A stretch of DNA of 64,000 bases, from contig NC_006685.1 in NCBI RefSeq assembly GCF_000091045.1, forward strand, positions 1,929,701-1,993,700, written 5' to 3'. Source of the stretch: Cryptococcus deneoformans JEC21 (lineage: Eukaryota > Basidiomycota > Tremellomycetes > Tremellales > Cryptococcaceae). The translations under genes and the position numbers were made by a program. Positions 21,063-30,981 of the stretch are shown here, one piece after another (the first letter of the stretch is position 1; each line of letters begins with the position of its first letter). Below the pieces are notes generated by a model that saw only the letters and a list, made by a program, of their open reading frames with translations, did no database searches and was not told the origin of the DNA.

Positions 21063-23146
21063 CTACCCGTATAACTGCCAATCATATTTGGATTCGACGC
21101 CCCAGAATCCACTGGGGCAAAGACTGATTTCGCCATCACCTCCAAGAGGATATACGTCCGTCTGAGAGCTATATTCTTCCCAATGAGTAGAGGAGCGTTT
21201 CCACCAGTTGGATCCGTGGCCGTGAGAATCGTGAGTATCATAAGAGTAGTGTGAACTATGAGAAGATTGAGTGGGAATGGTGCAAGCGCGTTTGGTGGAT
21301 GATGAGGAAGGGTTGGGATCAAGACTAGTGATGAATGCCACCCAGTGCGAGAGAATGCTATCCTCCTGTTTTATATATTAGCTTTACCCTTCTGCAGAGA
21401 CACAGTTAAGGGTGACTTACAAAGTCTGAAGTGTTGGTAGAAGCTGAAGAAGCGGTATCGAAAGTTGGGTAAATGTCGTCCTCATGGCAAACAACCCCAG
21501 TCTTTTGACAGTAACCCGAGTCATTGTCAGGATAGCTCACTCCTTGCCTCCATTCCCCAACCCAAACCTTTCCGCCGGCTTCTTTCCACTTGAGAGCAAC
21601 ATCCCTATTTGGGCACTTCCAAGTCCCGTCAGTTACAGCACGCTCAAACGTCTCACGGAAGGTATCTCCATCGGGGCCATAGCTGTCTGAAGAGTTGGCG
21701 CTGGGAAGAGCATAATAAGGACTGGAAACAAGGGCTTCAGCACGGTCAGTGCCGACGAGAGCAGCGGCTGTAGCATAGTATGTGTCATTTGACAGAGGGA
21801 CGTGAGTGGGAAAGATGGAGGAAATGGAGGAGCCACCTTCGTTCTTGACAGTAGTGATGAGAAGAGGCAGGGAGTTGGGAGTGAATGTCAGATCAGAGGG
21901 CGAATTGAATAACGAGGAGGTGGGATCGACGGGAAGACTAGCGGTGCCCCATGTAGGTCGAATAGCTAGCGCGAAGTTAGCCTTGGTAGGATGGCTGTGA
22001 TCCCGACTTACGTTCGCTGAAGGGTACACCCCAGATGGTATAAGGGACAGTAGCGACAATGGTATCCTGAGCGGCAATCAGAGTAGACACATGGATCTCC
22101 CGCAAACATTCGATAGTAGAGCAAGACGACATGGGGGATGCGGAGTAGAAGGCCGTTTGGATGTTGGTGGTGATATCGTGACTCGCGAAGCCGTAAGACT
22201 GATCTTGTTAGTCGAGGGTGGCTAATAAAGAGAGTAACATACCATTGGGTCGGACTGAAGAATGGCTGCCCTGAACAAGCCAGCCGCAGCAGGTGCACCC
22301 CAAAGAGCTGTTCATCAATTAGCTATTGTTCTACCCTATCAAGATTCCACTCACCTCGAATCAAACCAGCACCAGAACTTTGTCCACCAATAGTGACTTC
22401 TGCTCGGTTACCACCAGCATACTCGATATACTGGTTGATAGATTTCAAGCCAAGGATGACGTCCTTCAAACCGAGGTTGGGATCGTCGGTAGTGTTAACG
22501 GAAGTGGGAGGAATGAAACCGAGGACACCAAGACTAAAAGTATCGTTAATTGGGCTAAAGCATGTAGGAGGAAATGGGATGTACCGGTACTGTAGAACAA
22601 CGACAATCATGTCACCCTTGACAGCAAGGTTAGAACCATCCAGACCTGGGCCGGAGGCGCCGCCCTCGACGAAGGAACCACCGTGAATCCTGCATAATTA
22701 TTAGCTCAATTGTCTTTCCGGTCTTGACCCGACATACCAGACAAAAGTGGGCCAGCCGCCAGTAGGTGCATCGCCTTGAGGCATATATACCGTTGCAAAT
22801 AGACAGTCTTCCGACTGGCTGCTACCAGTAACATAGGTCCCAGCGTCTTGGGGACAGGAGGGTGGGAGAGATGCAAAAGTCTGATTGCTGCAAAGGACCA
22901 TCAGCGCCGAATCGCCATTGTTCTTGAAACTCTGACTTACCTGTAGTCCGTAGCAAGCACGGAGTCGGCCCATCGGTCAGCTTTGCCATACCTTACGGTA
23001 AAACGGCACGCTCCATTATTAGTCTCGTATCCAGTTGCAGTGAAACCCAGTATAGTCTTGGAGCAACCACTGCTATTAGTTCGAGTAATGGCAACCGAGT
23101 GGACAAAAATAAGGGAAGAGAGGAAGAGAAAGAGAAAGAGGAGCAT
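21063..23146 (-). CDS. Secreted type-B carboxylesterase/lipase
   Basis: Alpha/beta-hydrolase that cleaves esters outside the cell or in the secretory pathway. The N-terminus MLLFLFLFLSSLIFVHSVA is a signal peptide. The early block SEDCLFATVYMP is the conserved EDCL element. The oxyanion-hole motif IHGGSFVEGG is assembled across an intron. The nucleophile elbow is IGGQSSGAGLIR, the acid is probably the Glu in VKNEGGSS, and the histidine is in VCHEDDIYPTF, so the triad is complete. About nine introns. The C-terminal part has a His/Ser-rich stretch (HSSHYSYDTHDSHGHGSNWW) and ends SKYDWQLYG. The enzyme begins near the edge of the gene-poor island. Confidence 0.85.
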
Positions 23147-24240
23147 GGATGGGATTACTACTAATAAGATACGTAAAGAGCGAGGTTAGGCAGTAAATGC
23201 CGAGCCGTTGCAAAGGCGGGGAGGAATATAAAAATTGGTGGGAAGACATGTTCAGATCGAGGCAACAGCTGGGTTTAAGAAGGATTTCAAGCTGGCGCAC
23301 GTCTTGAAGTGCACGCTGTTTACCGATGCTAACCAAACAACGGACGAATGATTTGTAATTTCAATTGATCCACGGAGACATCGGCCATCAGCAGGTCGGA
23401 TAGTATTGAGCATTGTTGGGGAATTCTTCCTCAAGGCTGGGTATAGAGTTTTTTGAACCCCATTCAAGTACCTGATTACAGATCCCATTTCAGGCAAGGC
23501 AGCTCGACCTGCGGGCGTATTGATCTTCCCAGCATTGTCAACTTTGGTCCCGCTCGTTCCTCCTGTTTGCCGGGAGGAAAGATGGAGGGCAATGTCTCAT
23601 CGACAAAAGAATCCTCTTCGAGAATGTCACCGATCGGCATTGGCCACTTGTGCCTTCCGTGCCCTGGTGGCGGAGGCGTTGTTTGCTTTTGATGGGCAGA
23701 TGGGCGAATGTGTAGCGCGTTGAGGGATGGACGCTTTCTATGCCAATCATGACTCCTTTCGACGCGTCAATACTTGCGAAATACTGCGTGCCGATTGCGG
23801 CCGCCCGTGGAGGAGGGCGAGGAACAAGGTACTCGATAGGGAAGAAGGACTTAAATAGGTGGGGATGGGGAGGCGGAGGGTGCCGTGGAGCTGTCCATGG
23901 CTGGGGGATGATGGATGTAGGGTGACAAGGTTTGCAGAGATGGAAAGAGCGTTTCACGAACAAAAAGACAAAAGAGATATCGAGACAGGAACTGAGACAC
24001 CTTAAGACAGGTAATTCAGGAACAGAGGTGGAGGCCGAACGCGATTTAACTGTCCGAGTCGTCAGCGACGATCGATCATTTCTTACCACTTCTCACTCAC
24101 TCTTCCCTGTATACTTCTGGTCGCCTATGCCTGTTGTAGTGCTACATGTGGTTGCGTCGTTCGGTACAGGAGTTGGGTATTACGTAAGGGATAGGAGGAG
24201 CGAGGAGGAAGAGAGTTGTAATGCGGATTAGGATTAGGAT
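23147..24240. other. Region without a confident gene at the island edge
   Basis: The esterase promoter, then about 1 kb with open frames on both strands (for example 23538-24089 minus, rich in Pro/Ser/Arg) and none recognisable. The region contains a NotI site, GC-rich coding-like DNA, and a short GGATTA repeat at its end (24226-24240). It could be a decayed gene. Confidence 0.3.
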
Positions 24241-24279
24241 TGTAATGGGACTCTCAACCACGGAAGGAGCGGAGCATAT

Positions 24280-24490
24280 CGTATACGTAGCTAGCTCATA
24301 GAGCACCATCCATGCCGAGCCATAAGGCTACACCCAGTACTACTAGGCAGACCTCACATAGCTGTTCACCCTACATATAGCTACACCTATACCCCGGTAC
24401 CTACTAGTGTATGCCAGCCTACTAATACACCTACCTACTGCTGTATACTACACCTACTGCAACACCCTTTCCGCCACATAACCACCATCC
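24280..24490. repeat. CTA-rich degenerate tract
   Basis: About 200 bp in which CTAC, CCTA and TACACCTA words recur irregularly (for example TACACCTACTGC, CTACACCTATACC, TACCTACTAGTG). It is not a clean tandem repeat and not the Cryptococcus telomere repeat. Confidence 0.35.
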
Positions 24491-25336
24491 CTACGGGAGG
24501 GTATAATCCCGATAGCCAGGGGAGTCCTCGTGGTTGGGACTAATCCACCCTTGACGCTACACTGTACATCTAAATGCTCCAACCTATACATTGTTCTCTG
24601 TGCATATGCCTCAAGCTTTCAGCCACTAGGCACAAAGCATTCAATCATACCTGAATCCCCAGCGCTCAACTTAATGCTTATCCTCTTCGTGACTTGTCGT
24701 TTGTTGTCTGCCTGTTTGTTCATGCCCAAACAGCGACCCTCCACGCATGGTGAACTGTAAGTCCGGCCAAAGATGCTTGTTACCTTCTTGTTTGGTCAAC
24801 GAGTGACTGGCCTGCAGAAGTCAATGTGCACGATGGTGTGCCCTTTAAACTCAGAGGGCAACGCAGAAGTTTTGACGGCTTTTTACGTAGCTTACTTGTA
24901 CTATACCTGACATATGAGATCTGGAGTTGACGGGATAACTGACAAGCATGAGTTCATGGTATTTGGCAGATCGCGAAAGGGGACGCCCAAACGTCCCCGC
25001 CCAAGCGCTCAAAATCCGCTTGACAGCCATGTTTTCGTTAACCTTTCCTGGTCATGTTTGTACGGCGGAGCTGATCGCTGAGCTTGCAAGGTTTGTGACA
25101 CTATACTCAGTTACGCGGTTCATTTAGCTTTGCTATAATGACTCACAAATGACTCCCTACTGTTACTGTAGCGGAAGATCAGATGATGATCTGCAGCAAT
25201 GTCCCAAGAATGTTAACATCGCTAAAGTGTAGAATGCAGAATATCGACTAATGCATTATTATAAGTCGCAAAATTTATCAAGAGGGAACGGCAGCTACCA
25301 TATCTACAATCTATAAAATGACCTTGGTTCTATCTA
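24491..25336. other. Gene-free stretch of the accessory island
   Basis: About 850 bp with no recognised gene. A GGGGACG-CCCAAA-CGTCCCC hairpin (7-bp stem) is at about 24979-24998. Confidence 0.35.
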
Positions 25337-25849
25337 TCACTGGCCTGGTACTGCCACAATCACCAACCGATTGAAGTCCATATATTCCTCGAATGACGAT
25401 TCCTGATCGATTTCAGGTTGTCCAATTTTACATTGTGGGGCTGGAATTTGGTATTCGGCTGCAAACATACAGTTGCCTTGAATCAAAGCGTCATAAAGAT
25501 CGCTACAGTCGGATGCCGGAGCTGCTGGGACAGGAGAAGAGGAATCGACATTTGCTGTTGATGACGAGTCGGTTGCTTGCAGGTCGGTGGCATCAGGAGT
25601 TTGGAGGGCGAGTGTTTCCAGGCTAGAGTATGCAGAAGAAGATGTGATAAGGCCGGGAAGTGAAGAAATAGGAAAGGAAGATGACGGGCCGCGTTGCAAG
25701 ACATTGTTGACAGGCAATCCTAGCTCCTTTATACGGGGTCCACGGTCACTGTCGTCTCGTCCTGCTGCCGTGATGAGGAAAGACCAGAAAGTTACGAAAA
25801 GGAAAAATAATATATGGTATAGAGTCTGACCGAAAAAGACACTTGTCAT
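25337..25849 (-). pseudogene. Uncharacterised 170-residue reading frame built from repeat pieces
   Basis: The frame opens MTSVFFGQTLYHILFFLF, one hydrophobic segment, and ends FEEYMDFNRLVIVAVPGQ. The first part lies in a block repeated at 28275-28419. In another frame, 25720-25770 encodes QQDETTVTVDP, the C-terminal piece of the cysteine-rich gene at 29463-30981. The sequence therefore looks like a mosaic of rearranged fragments. It may still be expressed; I do not recognise the protein. Confidence 0.35.
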
Positions 25850-25884
25850 CTATCTAATTAAGCAGGTAGACTAACTCCGTCAAA
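25771..25884 (-). repeat. Island repeat block, copy A
   Basis: Shares long runs with 28275-28419: AAAGACCAGAAAGTTAC, ATATGGTATAGAGTCTGACC, CATCTATCTAATTAAG and ACTCCGTCAA in the same order, with small indels. It marks an ancestral duplication of the island. Confidence 0.7.
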
Positions 25885-26014
25885 GATGACCGCTTCTTTG
25901 GCATGACCGTCCACATGGACGTGGTTCTCGTCTGGAATGCCGAGAGGTAAAGGACTGTTGTTCGATGATTGTGGGGAGATCGGAGAAAAATTCGATGTCG
26001 CTGCCGCAATGCAA

Positions 26015-26850
26015 TTATGAGCAAAATGGTACCCTCAAAGCGATCTCTAGCCTCTTGATCGATTTCCCAGATTTCAGTAGACAGCTATTGGGCATATCGC
26101 TCCAGACCTCTTCAAGATTATCCAGGTCGTTGGCCGAAAGGACATCTCCATATTGAGAGTGGAATTTCTTCACAGCTTTATCATTTGCTTCCAAGACCAC
26201 AGCATCCCACCTGCCGTGTTCATCCTCCATCATCGCTAACAGACAAAAGCTCCAGTCAACAATGGTAAAGCCCAGTTGGCATTCGAACACGGCGAAGGCG
26301 GTGCTGAGATACCAGATCGACTGACTCTCCGACTTAGTGCGTAATTTCAGTTCTCCTACAGCGCAGAATTTTTCGACAACACCGTCTCTAAGAACTCTGA
26401 ACATGAAATCCGGTGTGGTCGTCCCCTTATCCGTTGATTCGGAGCAATCAGACTTATCAGATATGCCTTTGGGTTGGGATTTGCGTGAAGATGTAGATGG
26501 GGCACGGCCATCTTTTGCGATTTTCGCTGCCTAAAAAAGACATCGCAACAAATCAGATATTGGATCCGTTTGATGTCTTGAATTAAGCTTACCTCTTTTC
26601 CTTTATAATGTTTAACAGCATCCAAATGGGACCAAGGTCGTCCCGCAAATGGTTGACGTGACAGGTCATAATTATCATACTTGAGACATCTCGGTATGCT
26701 TCTCGAACACACAAAAAAGGAAGAGCAGTAAAGAAAGTAAGCGTGGCTGGCTTCCAACTCAGTTTCGTAGAATTGGCCTTGAGCATCCATCCGCAGAGCG
26801 TCAAGTTCATCTCTTTCCCCTATTTTGGAGAGAGCATCGACGATCATCAC
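26015..26850 (-). CDS. Uncharacterised protein with PD-(D/E)XK-nuclease-like motif
   Basis: Two exons are clear: one from about 26850 (MIVDALSKIGERDELDAL ... KHYKGKE), a GTAAGC intron (about 26593-26532), then AAKIAKDGRAPSTSSRKSQP and onward. The second exon contains TTTPDFMFRVLRDG, followed by FCAVGELKLRTKSE. A PD residue pair spaced before ExK is the layout of PD-(D/E)XK nuclease-fold domains found in fungal effector-like and transposon-linked proteins. Then come WDAVVLEANDKAVKKFHSQY and LDNLEEVWSDMPN. It ends at 26015 or may continue through another intron to about 25858 (IPDENHVHVDGHAKEAVIF). The start is uncertain. Function is not established; the nuclease idea is inference from one motif. 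Confidence 0.4.
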
Positions 26851-26886
26851 ATTCGGGACGAAGTGTGGTTGGTTGATGTCGAAGGG

Positions 26887-26970
26887 AACGAGTACAGCGC
26901 GGGCGTGTCCAGATTTCGTCGAAAAATAGAAAATGCGAAATGTGATTTGAAAAGTGCGAAACAGCTCTCA
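26887..26970 (+). repeat. Left inverted-repeat arm
   Basis: Pairs with 27530-27609; begins AACGAGTACAGCGCGGGCGT. Similarity fades after about 60 bp. Confidence 0.6.
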
Positions 26971-27529
26971 ACATCTCCAAAAATGCGTTTTATATTGTTA
27001 CTTTTGACAACTCCAACTGTCTCTTTGAGCTGATCGGAACACCTTCGACCATAATGGGGTCGCCTTTGAGTTGATCGGATCACTGCACGGAAAAGGGTCA
27101 TCATGCTATCATCAAGCCAAGCCACGGCGCAACACCCCATCAACATCACTTTCAGCACTGCACGCATCTCCGACTCATCCACATCCGCTGACCTTTTCAT
27201 AGATCACAGATATTTTGTCGCCTTAGCTTCTTGTCCATTCGACTTTCTGTACCATCCTTCTCTAACCAAGACGTTTCTCACCTCTTTGCTTGTTGCCCTC
27301 TTCTGACGACAGCGACGACAATATCCGCGATGATGATGGTAACGAAGAATTTAACAAGGAAACAAAAAGGAGTTTGAAACGTTGGGCATTGATCAATCCA
27401 CTGATCATCACTGATGAGTGATGGATTGAATTGATTAATAGGGTCGGTGGCGCATCAGGATCAGCTGTCGCTCAGACCATTTCCGTTGCCCTTCCCATTT
27501 ACAGAAGTGCATTTTGCACTTGCGCCACC

Positions 27530-27609
27530 TCGCATTTCACAGTTTCAAAATCGCATTTCGCATTTTCTATTTTTCGACGAAATTTGGACACGTCCGCGCG
27601 GTAGTCGTT
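27530..27609 (-). repeat. Right inverted-repeat arm
   Basis: Reverse complement begins AACGACTACCGCGCGGACGT and matches the left arm. Confidence 0.6.
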
Positions 27610-27986
27610 GCGATATTATACGAGAGTACCATCATACGTAGTGTCCAAAAAAAGGCACTCGGTTCGCCCCAGTCGACAAGTGCCGCACTCATCTGGCCGG
27701 AGTAGTACGCTATCTGGGCGCCAACCGCAATCGTTCTTACTGAGTGCGCTGCTAAGTTTCAGCAGCTCAGGAGCGAATGGTGTAACCCCATTGACCGGGT
27801 CATATAGGTAAGTCCCGCAGGAATTGGATCGACAACAAACTGCAGTTGAGCGAAGATCAGTCTAACATCCAAACCATCGAAACCAAAAGCTATTATAAGA
27901 TAATTATACTACCAATGCTGCTCCGCCTATGACCAAATGTCCTGTTTTCTATCAATTCTAAAGTCCATTTCCCTGTGCCTCCAGGT
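27610..27986. other. Island spacer
   Basis: About 380 bp between the inverted-repeat element and the next decayed frame. Nothing recognised. Confidence 0.3.
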
Positions 27987-28349
27987 CTACAAGTCGAAGT
28001 TGATATACTCCTCCCAAAAAGCTTCTATGGCCGAATCTTTCTTATTCTCCAGTTGTGTTTCAGCCTGAGGGACGGATATTAGATGCTGTCGAGGCGCCAG
28101 GCTGAGAAAGAGATCCACCTGTTGACAGGACGTTGAGAACATCGAGCATTTCGTATTCCGCATCCTCAGCCCAGATAGAACAGTCAGGTTCTGGAACAGG
28201 AGAGGAGCCTTGTTGAACTGGTCTTTACTCAGCACCTTCGTACAAACAGACTCGGAGAGCAGTGTACTAGATAGTGATGAGAAAGACCAGAAAGTTACAA
28301 AAGAGAAAATTGATATATGGTATAGAGTCTGACCGGAAAAAAAATTCAC
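27987..28349 (-). pseudogene. Decayed paralogue of the 25337-25849 frame
   Basis: The start region shares GQTLYHI and FVTFWSF with the frame at 25337-25849, and both end with a similar EEYxxF tail (here WEEYINFDL). Between them the reading frame changes: an alternative frame gives PDCSIWAEDAEYEMLDVLNV and STGGSLSQPG, which looks more protein-like, and splices to ETQLENKKDSAIEAF. This suggests either an intron or decay. Function unknown. Confidence 0.35.
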
Positions 28350-28419
28350 GTAGACATCTATCTAATTAAGAAGCTAGTTAGCTACTACTACTACACTAGA
28401 CTAAACGAACTCCGTCAAG
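28275..28419 (-). repeat. Island repeat block, copy B
   Basis: Second copy of the block at 25771-25884, with about 30 extra bases including a CTA trinucleotide run. Confidence 0.7.
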
Positions 28420-28602
28420 AGGTACCTGGCGGGCAAGGTCGGCTTTAAAGGATCCACAGTACGAGTCGTCTCGTCTCGTTGTCCAAGCTTTTCCCCCATG
28501 GTCAAGGTCAATTTGATGAATTGATTCCTCTGCTTGCTGCCCAACTTGACACCGCGGCCGCTCTCTGCCCACTGGCAGCAGGATCCGTGGCTGATGCATC
28601 GT
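28401..28602 (-). pseudogene. Truncated C-terminal copy of the cysteine-rich gene
   Basis: On the minus strand it reads ERCISHGSCCQWAESGRGVK, then LGSKQRNQFIKL, GEKLGQRDETTRTVDP and finally LLTEFV and a stop. It is collinear with QRCVKHHFCCSWPETGRGIK of the complete copy at 29463-30981, with clear divergence. Its 5' part is missing: homology stops exactly where the POM152 fragment begins (28603). Confidence 0.65.
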
Positions 28603-29564
28603 TCACCTACAGATATACTTCCCCGGACGGCAAATCCTCCGATAAGAAGTTTGCTGTCAAGAACAAGAGAGAGCACCTATCTGTGAGCGAACCTGGAATA
28701 TACAGCTTAATGGGCATTGAAGGTCCTTGTGCGGGTGAAGTGATGGAGCCTAGCAAGTGTGAGGTGCAGATGGTGCCCTTACCTAGTATGGACATGAGCG
28801 TTGAGACTTTACACGAATGGTACATTTTTCTCCGATAATATGTAGGGTCTGAAGCTAATAACGTGCCATCAAGTGCGATGGATGTTGGTGCGACAGCCTC
28901 ATTTGACTTTACAGGTTCCCCGCCTTTCAAGCTGGATTACACCGAACAGCGAAAGGGCGGACGAGCCAAGATTCTAAGTCAGATGTTTCAGTCACACTAC
29001 GGATCCATCGTTCTCCGTCCTGAGCAGGAAGGTATCTACACCTATGTGGGTTCTTTATCTTCGGGTGCTATCTACGGAAAGCTAACGGATTGATAAAGAC
29101 CTTTACGGCATTGAGCGATGGGAAGTACAAAAAGGTCGCCGTGGATAAAGAGCCGATTCAACAGACTGTGCATCCGTTGGCCAATGTTGAGATGGTTGGA
29201 AATTCCAGGAGAAGGACTCTCTACGCTTGCTCTGGGGATGTGGTTGACATTGACATTGATGCTAGGGTGAGTTGTCTGTCAATACGAACGTCTGAAAATC
29301 ACTTATGGCGTGTAACAGGGCATCGCACCTCTTAAACTCACATACCTCACCTCCTACTCGCGGGTCAAGCGCCTTTCGAACTCGGATACCGTCACACGTC
29401 TGGTGGACGTACTTCCAGGCATGTCCTTAAGAGTGTTCAGGAGATTGGTATCCTTCATCTCTCTACAGAACCTGGATCTCATCTGTACGACTTTTTGTCT
29501 CTTGCCGATGGTATCCCAAGACGGATGTGTCCATCACTCTGGAGCATGAGGTGTTTGGCCGACC
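28603..29564 (+). pseudogene. Partial POM152 duplicate with internal deletion
   Basis: Bases 28603-29359 copy 34810-35566 (constant offset 6207), including two introns, with only about ten mismatches. Then it jumps to 36200-36409 (offset 6840), a 633-bp deletion with 2-bp microhomology at the joint. A further 5-bp deletion near 29511 shifts the frame. Introns are kept, so it arose from DNA, not from mRNA. It encodes only some Ig-like repeat sequence and lacks the membrane anchor, start and end. Confidence 0.92.
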
Positions 29565-30981
29565 GTTTACGGGGTCCACAGTCATTGTCGTATCGTCCTG
29601 CTGTCCAAGCTTTTCTCCTCGCGTCAAGATGAATTGGATGAAATCGTCCCTCTGTTTCTTGCCGAGTTTGATGCCACGCCCAGTCTCCGGCCAACTGCAA
29701 CAAAAATGGTGTTTGACACACCGTTGGCACTTGAATTGGTAAACGCTATCGCACTACAAGAAACATTCTCAGTCAGCGAATGGTGCAAAATGGACGAAAG
29801 GACTAAATACATACAGGCTTCCTAGCCTCGCGGCAACCGTGGCAAGAAATAGCCAGACGGACCTTGGGACCGGTAGAAAGGAGAAACTCATCTTTAATGG
29901 AACCTTTCTTGGCAAGGGTTTTGAAATGTGTCTTGGAAGGAGTTTTGCAGGCCTGAGGACTGCTAGACTTTTTCCTGGGCTTACTGGGCGTTTTGGGAGT
30001 CTTGGAAATGACTGGGCTGGAGGGAACGGTCAAGTGAGTCTGAGGAGCAGGGGTGGCGGGGACCACAGAAGGGACAGTGGCATCGGCCAGGGATATGTCT
30101 GAGGAAACAAAATAAGCATTGTGCATCAAAAAGGCTGAATGACTTACTGAAATCCCACCCGATAAACTCATCCATGTTCTCCTGGCAGACCAGTTCCTGA
30201 GGCTCATTGGTGTTGATATTACCGTCGTTGGCCGGTAGTTGGCAGTCAACTTGCTCGGAAACAATCTGTTCAACAGGAATAACGGATTGTGCATTCTGGA
30301 AAGAGGAGCAAATAAAGTTCCAGAGATATTCGCCTTGCAATCCTGAGGTTCAGTCAGTATCAAGCTGCAAAACAAGAAATACGCCTGGCTTACCAACAGA
30401 CTGGCCAATTTGGAACAGTTGCTGGATGTCAACCTGACCAGCAGTGTTGATGTTGGTCTGGTTGACGAGGGGAGTAGCGAAGGCGTTCACGTTAGAGTCG
30501 GGAATGGCATTGGTATCCTGACCAAAATTGGAGCCTATACTTTTGTAAATATGCGACCACCAAACAGGGCGAGAGTATACTTACAAGTAGACTGAGTAGA
30601 AAGGATGTATGGCTGAGCGGCGACCTGACCAGCAGAGTCGACGTCGTTTTCATTGCCAAGCAAATTAATAGAGTAGGTGTTGAAACCAAAGCCATCACCG
30701 ACCTGAGCATGTAGGCCAAGGTTGAACTCGGTCTGGGGCTCGGTGGCAAGAGCTTCGTTAGTGGAGGAGATGGACCAGGGCTGGATGTTGAACTCAGTGT
30801 CTGTGTGAAGACAGATGTCAGTGAGAAACGAAAGTGGAAGAAGGTGTTGACGAAAGAGAGATGACTCACTTTGAACCTGAGCAGGGACGAAGAAGACGTC
30901 GGAGGGAGCGGCCGTGCTATCCGGAGCTACGGTGACAGTGGAAAAGAAGAAGGAGCTAAGGTCTTCCGTGGAGTTAGACAT
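29463..30981 (-). CDS. Cysteine-rich putative DNA-binding protein, lineage-specific
   Basis: Multi-exon gene starting MSNSTEDLSSFFFSTVTVAP. The N-terminal two thirds are low-complexity, rich in Asn, Gln, Ser and Thr (TEFNIQPWSISSTNEA, NQTNINTAGQVDIQQLF), like an activation domain. A basic stretch follows (KTPKTPSKPRKKSSSPQACK), then a cysteine cluster: ISCHGCREARKP, an intron, CDSVYQFKCQRC and VKHHFCCSW. This pattern of CxxC pairs and a His resembles a zinc-binding module. The tail KLGKKQRDDFIQFILTRGEK is shared with the truncated copy at 28401-28602. Beyond TMTVDP the frame runs about 35 residues into antisense POM152 sequence before stopping at 29463, so the end is chimeric. Transcription-factor role is inference. 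Confidence 0.55.

Larger units (their letters stand above)
26887..27609. mobile_element. MITE-like element with long terminal inverted repeats
   Basis: About 720 bp bounded by inverted arms (26887-26970 and 27530-27609). Over the first 56 bp the arms differ at four positions; the shared core includes TTTCGTCGAAAAATAGAAAA. The interior has no transposase. It contains two direct copies of TTTGAGYTGATCGGA about 50 bp apart. I could not find a clear target-site duplication. Confidence 0.5.

Noticed and set aside
23538..24089. Minus-strand frame of 183 codons
   Set aside because: No domain, biased composition and no convincing splice context; kept only as part of an unassigned region.
24226..24240. 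Telomere repeat
   Set aside because: Only a few GGATTA units and not the TTAG(G)n pattern; both flanks are chromosomal genes.
26743..27033. Plus-strand frame across the inverted-repeat arm
   Set aside because: Antisense to the PD-(D/E)XK-like gene start and runs into the repeat; no protein similarity.
28603..29564. Processed (retrotransposed) POM152 copy
   Set aside because: Introns are retained, so it was copied from DNA.
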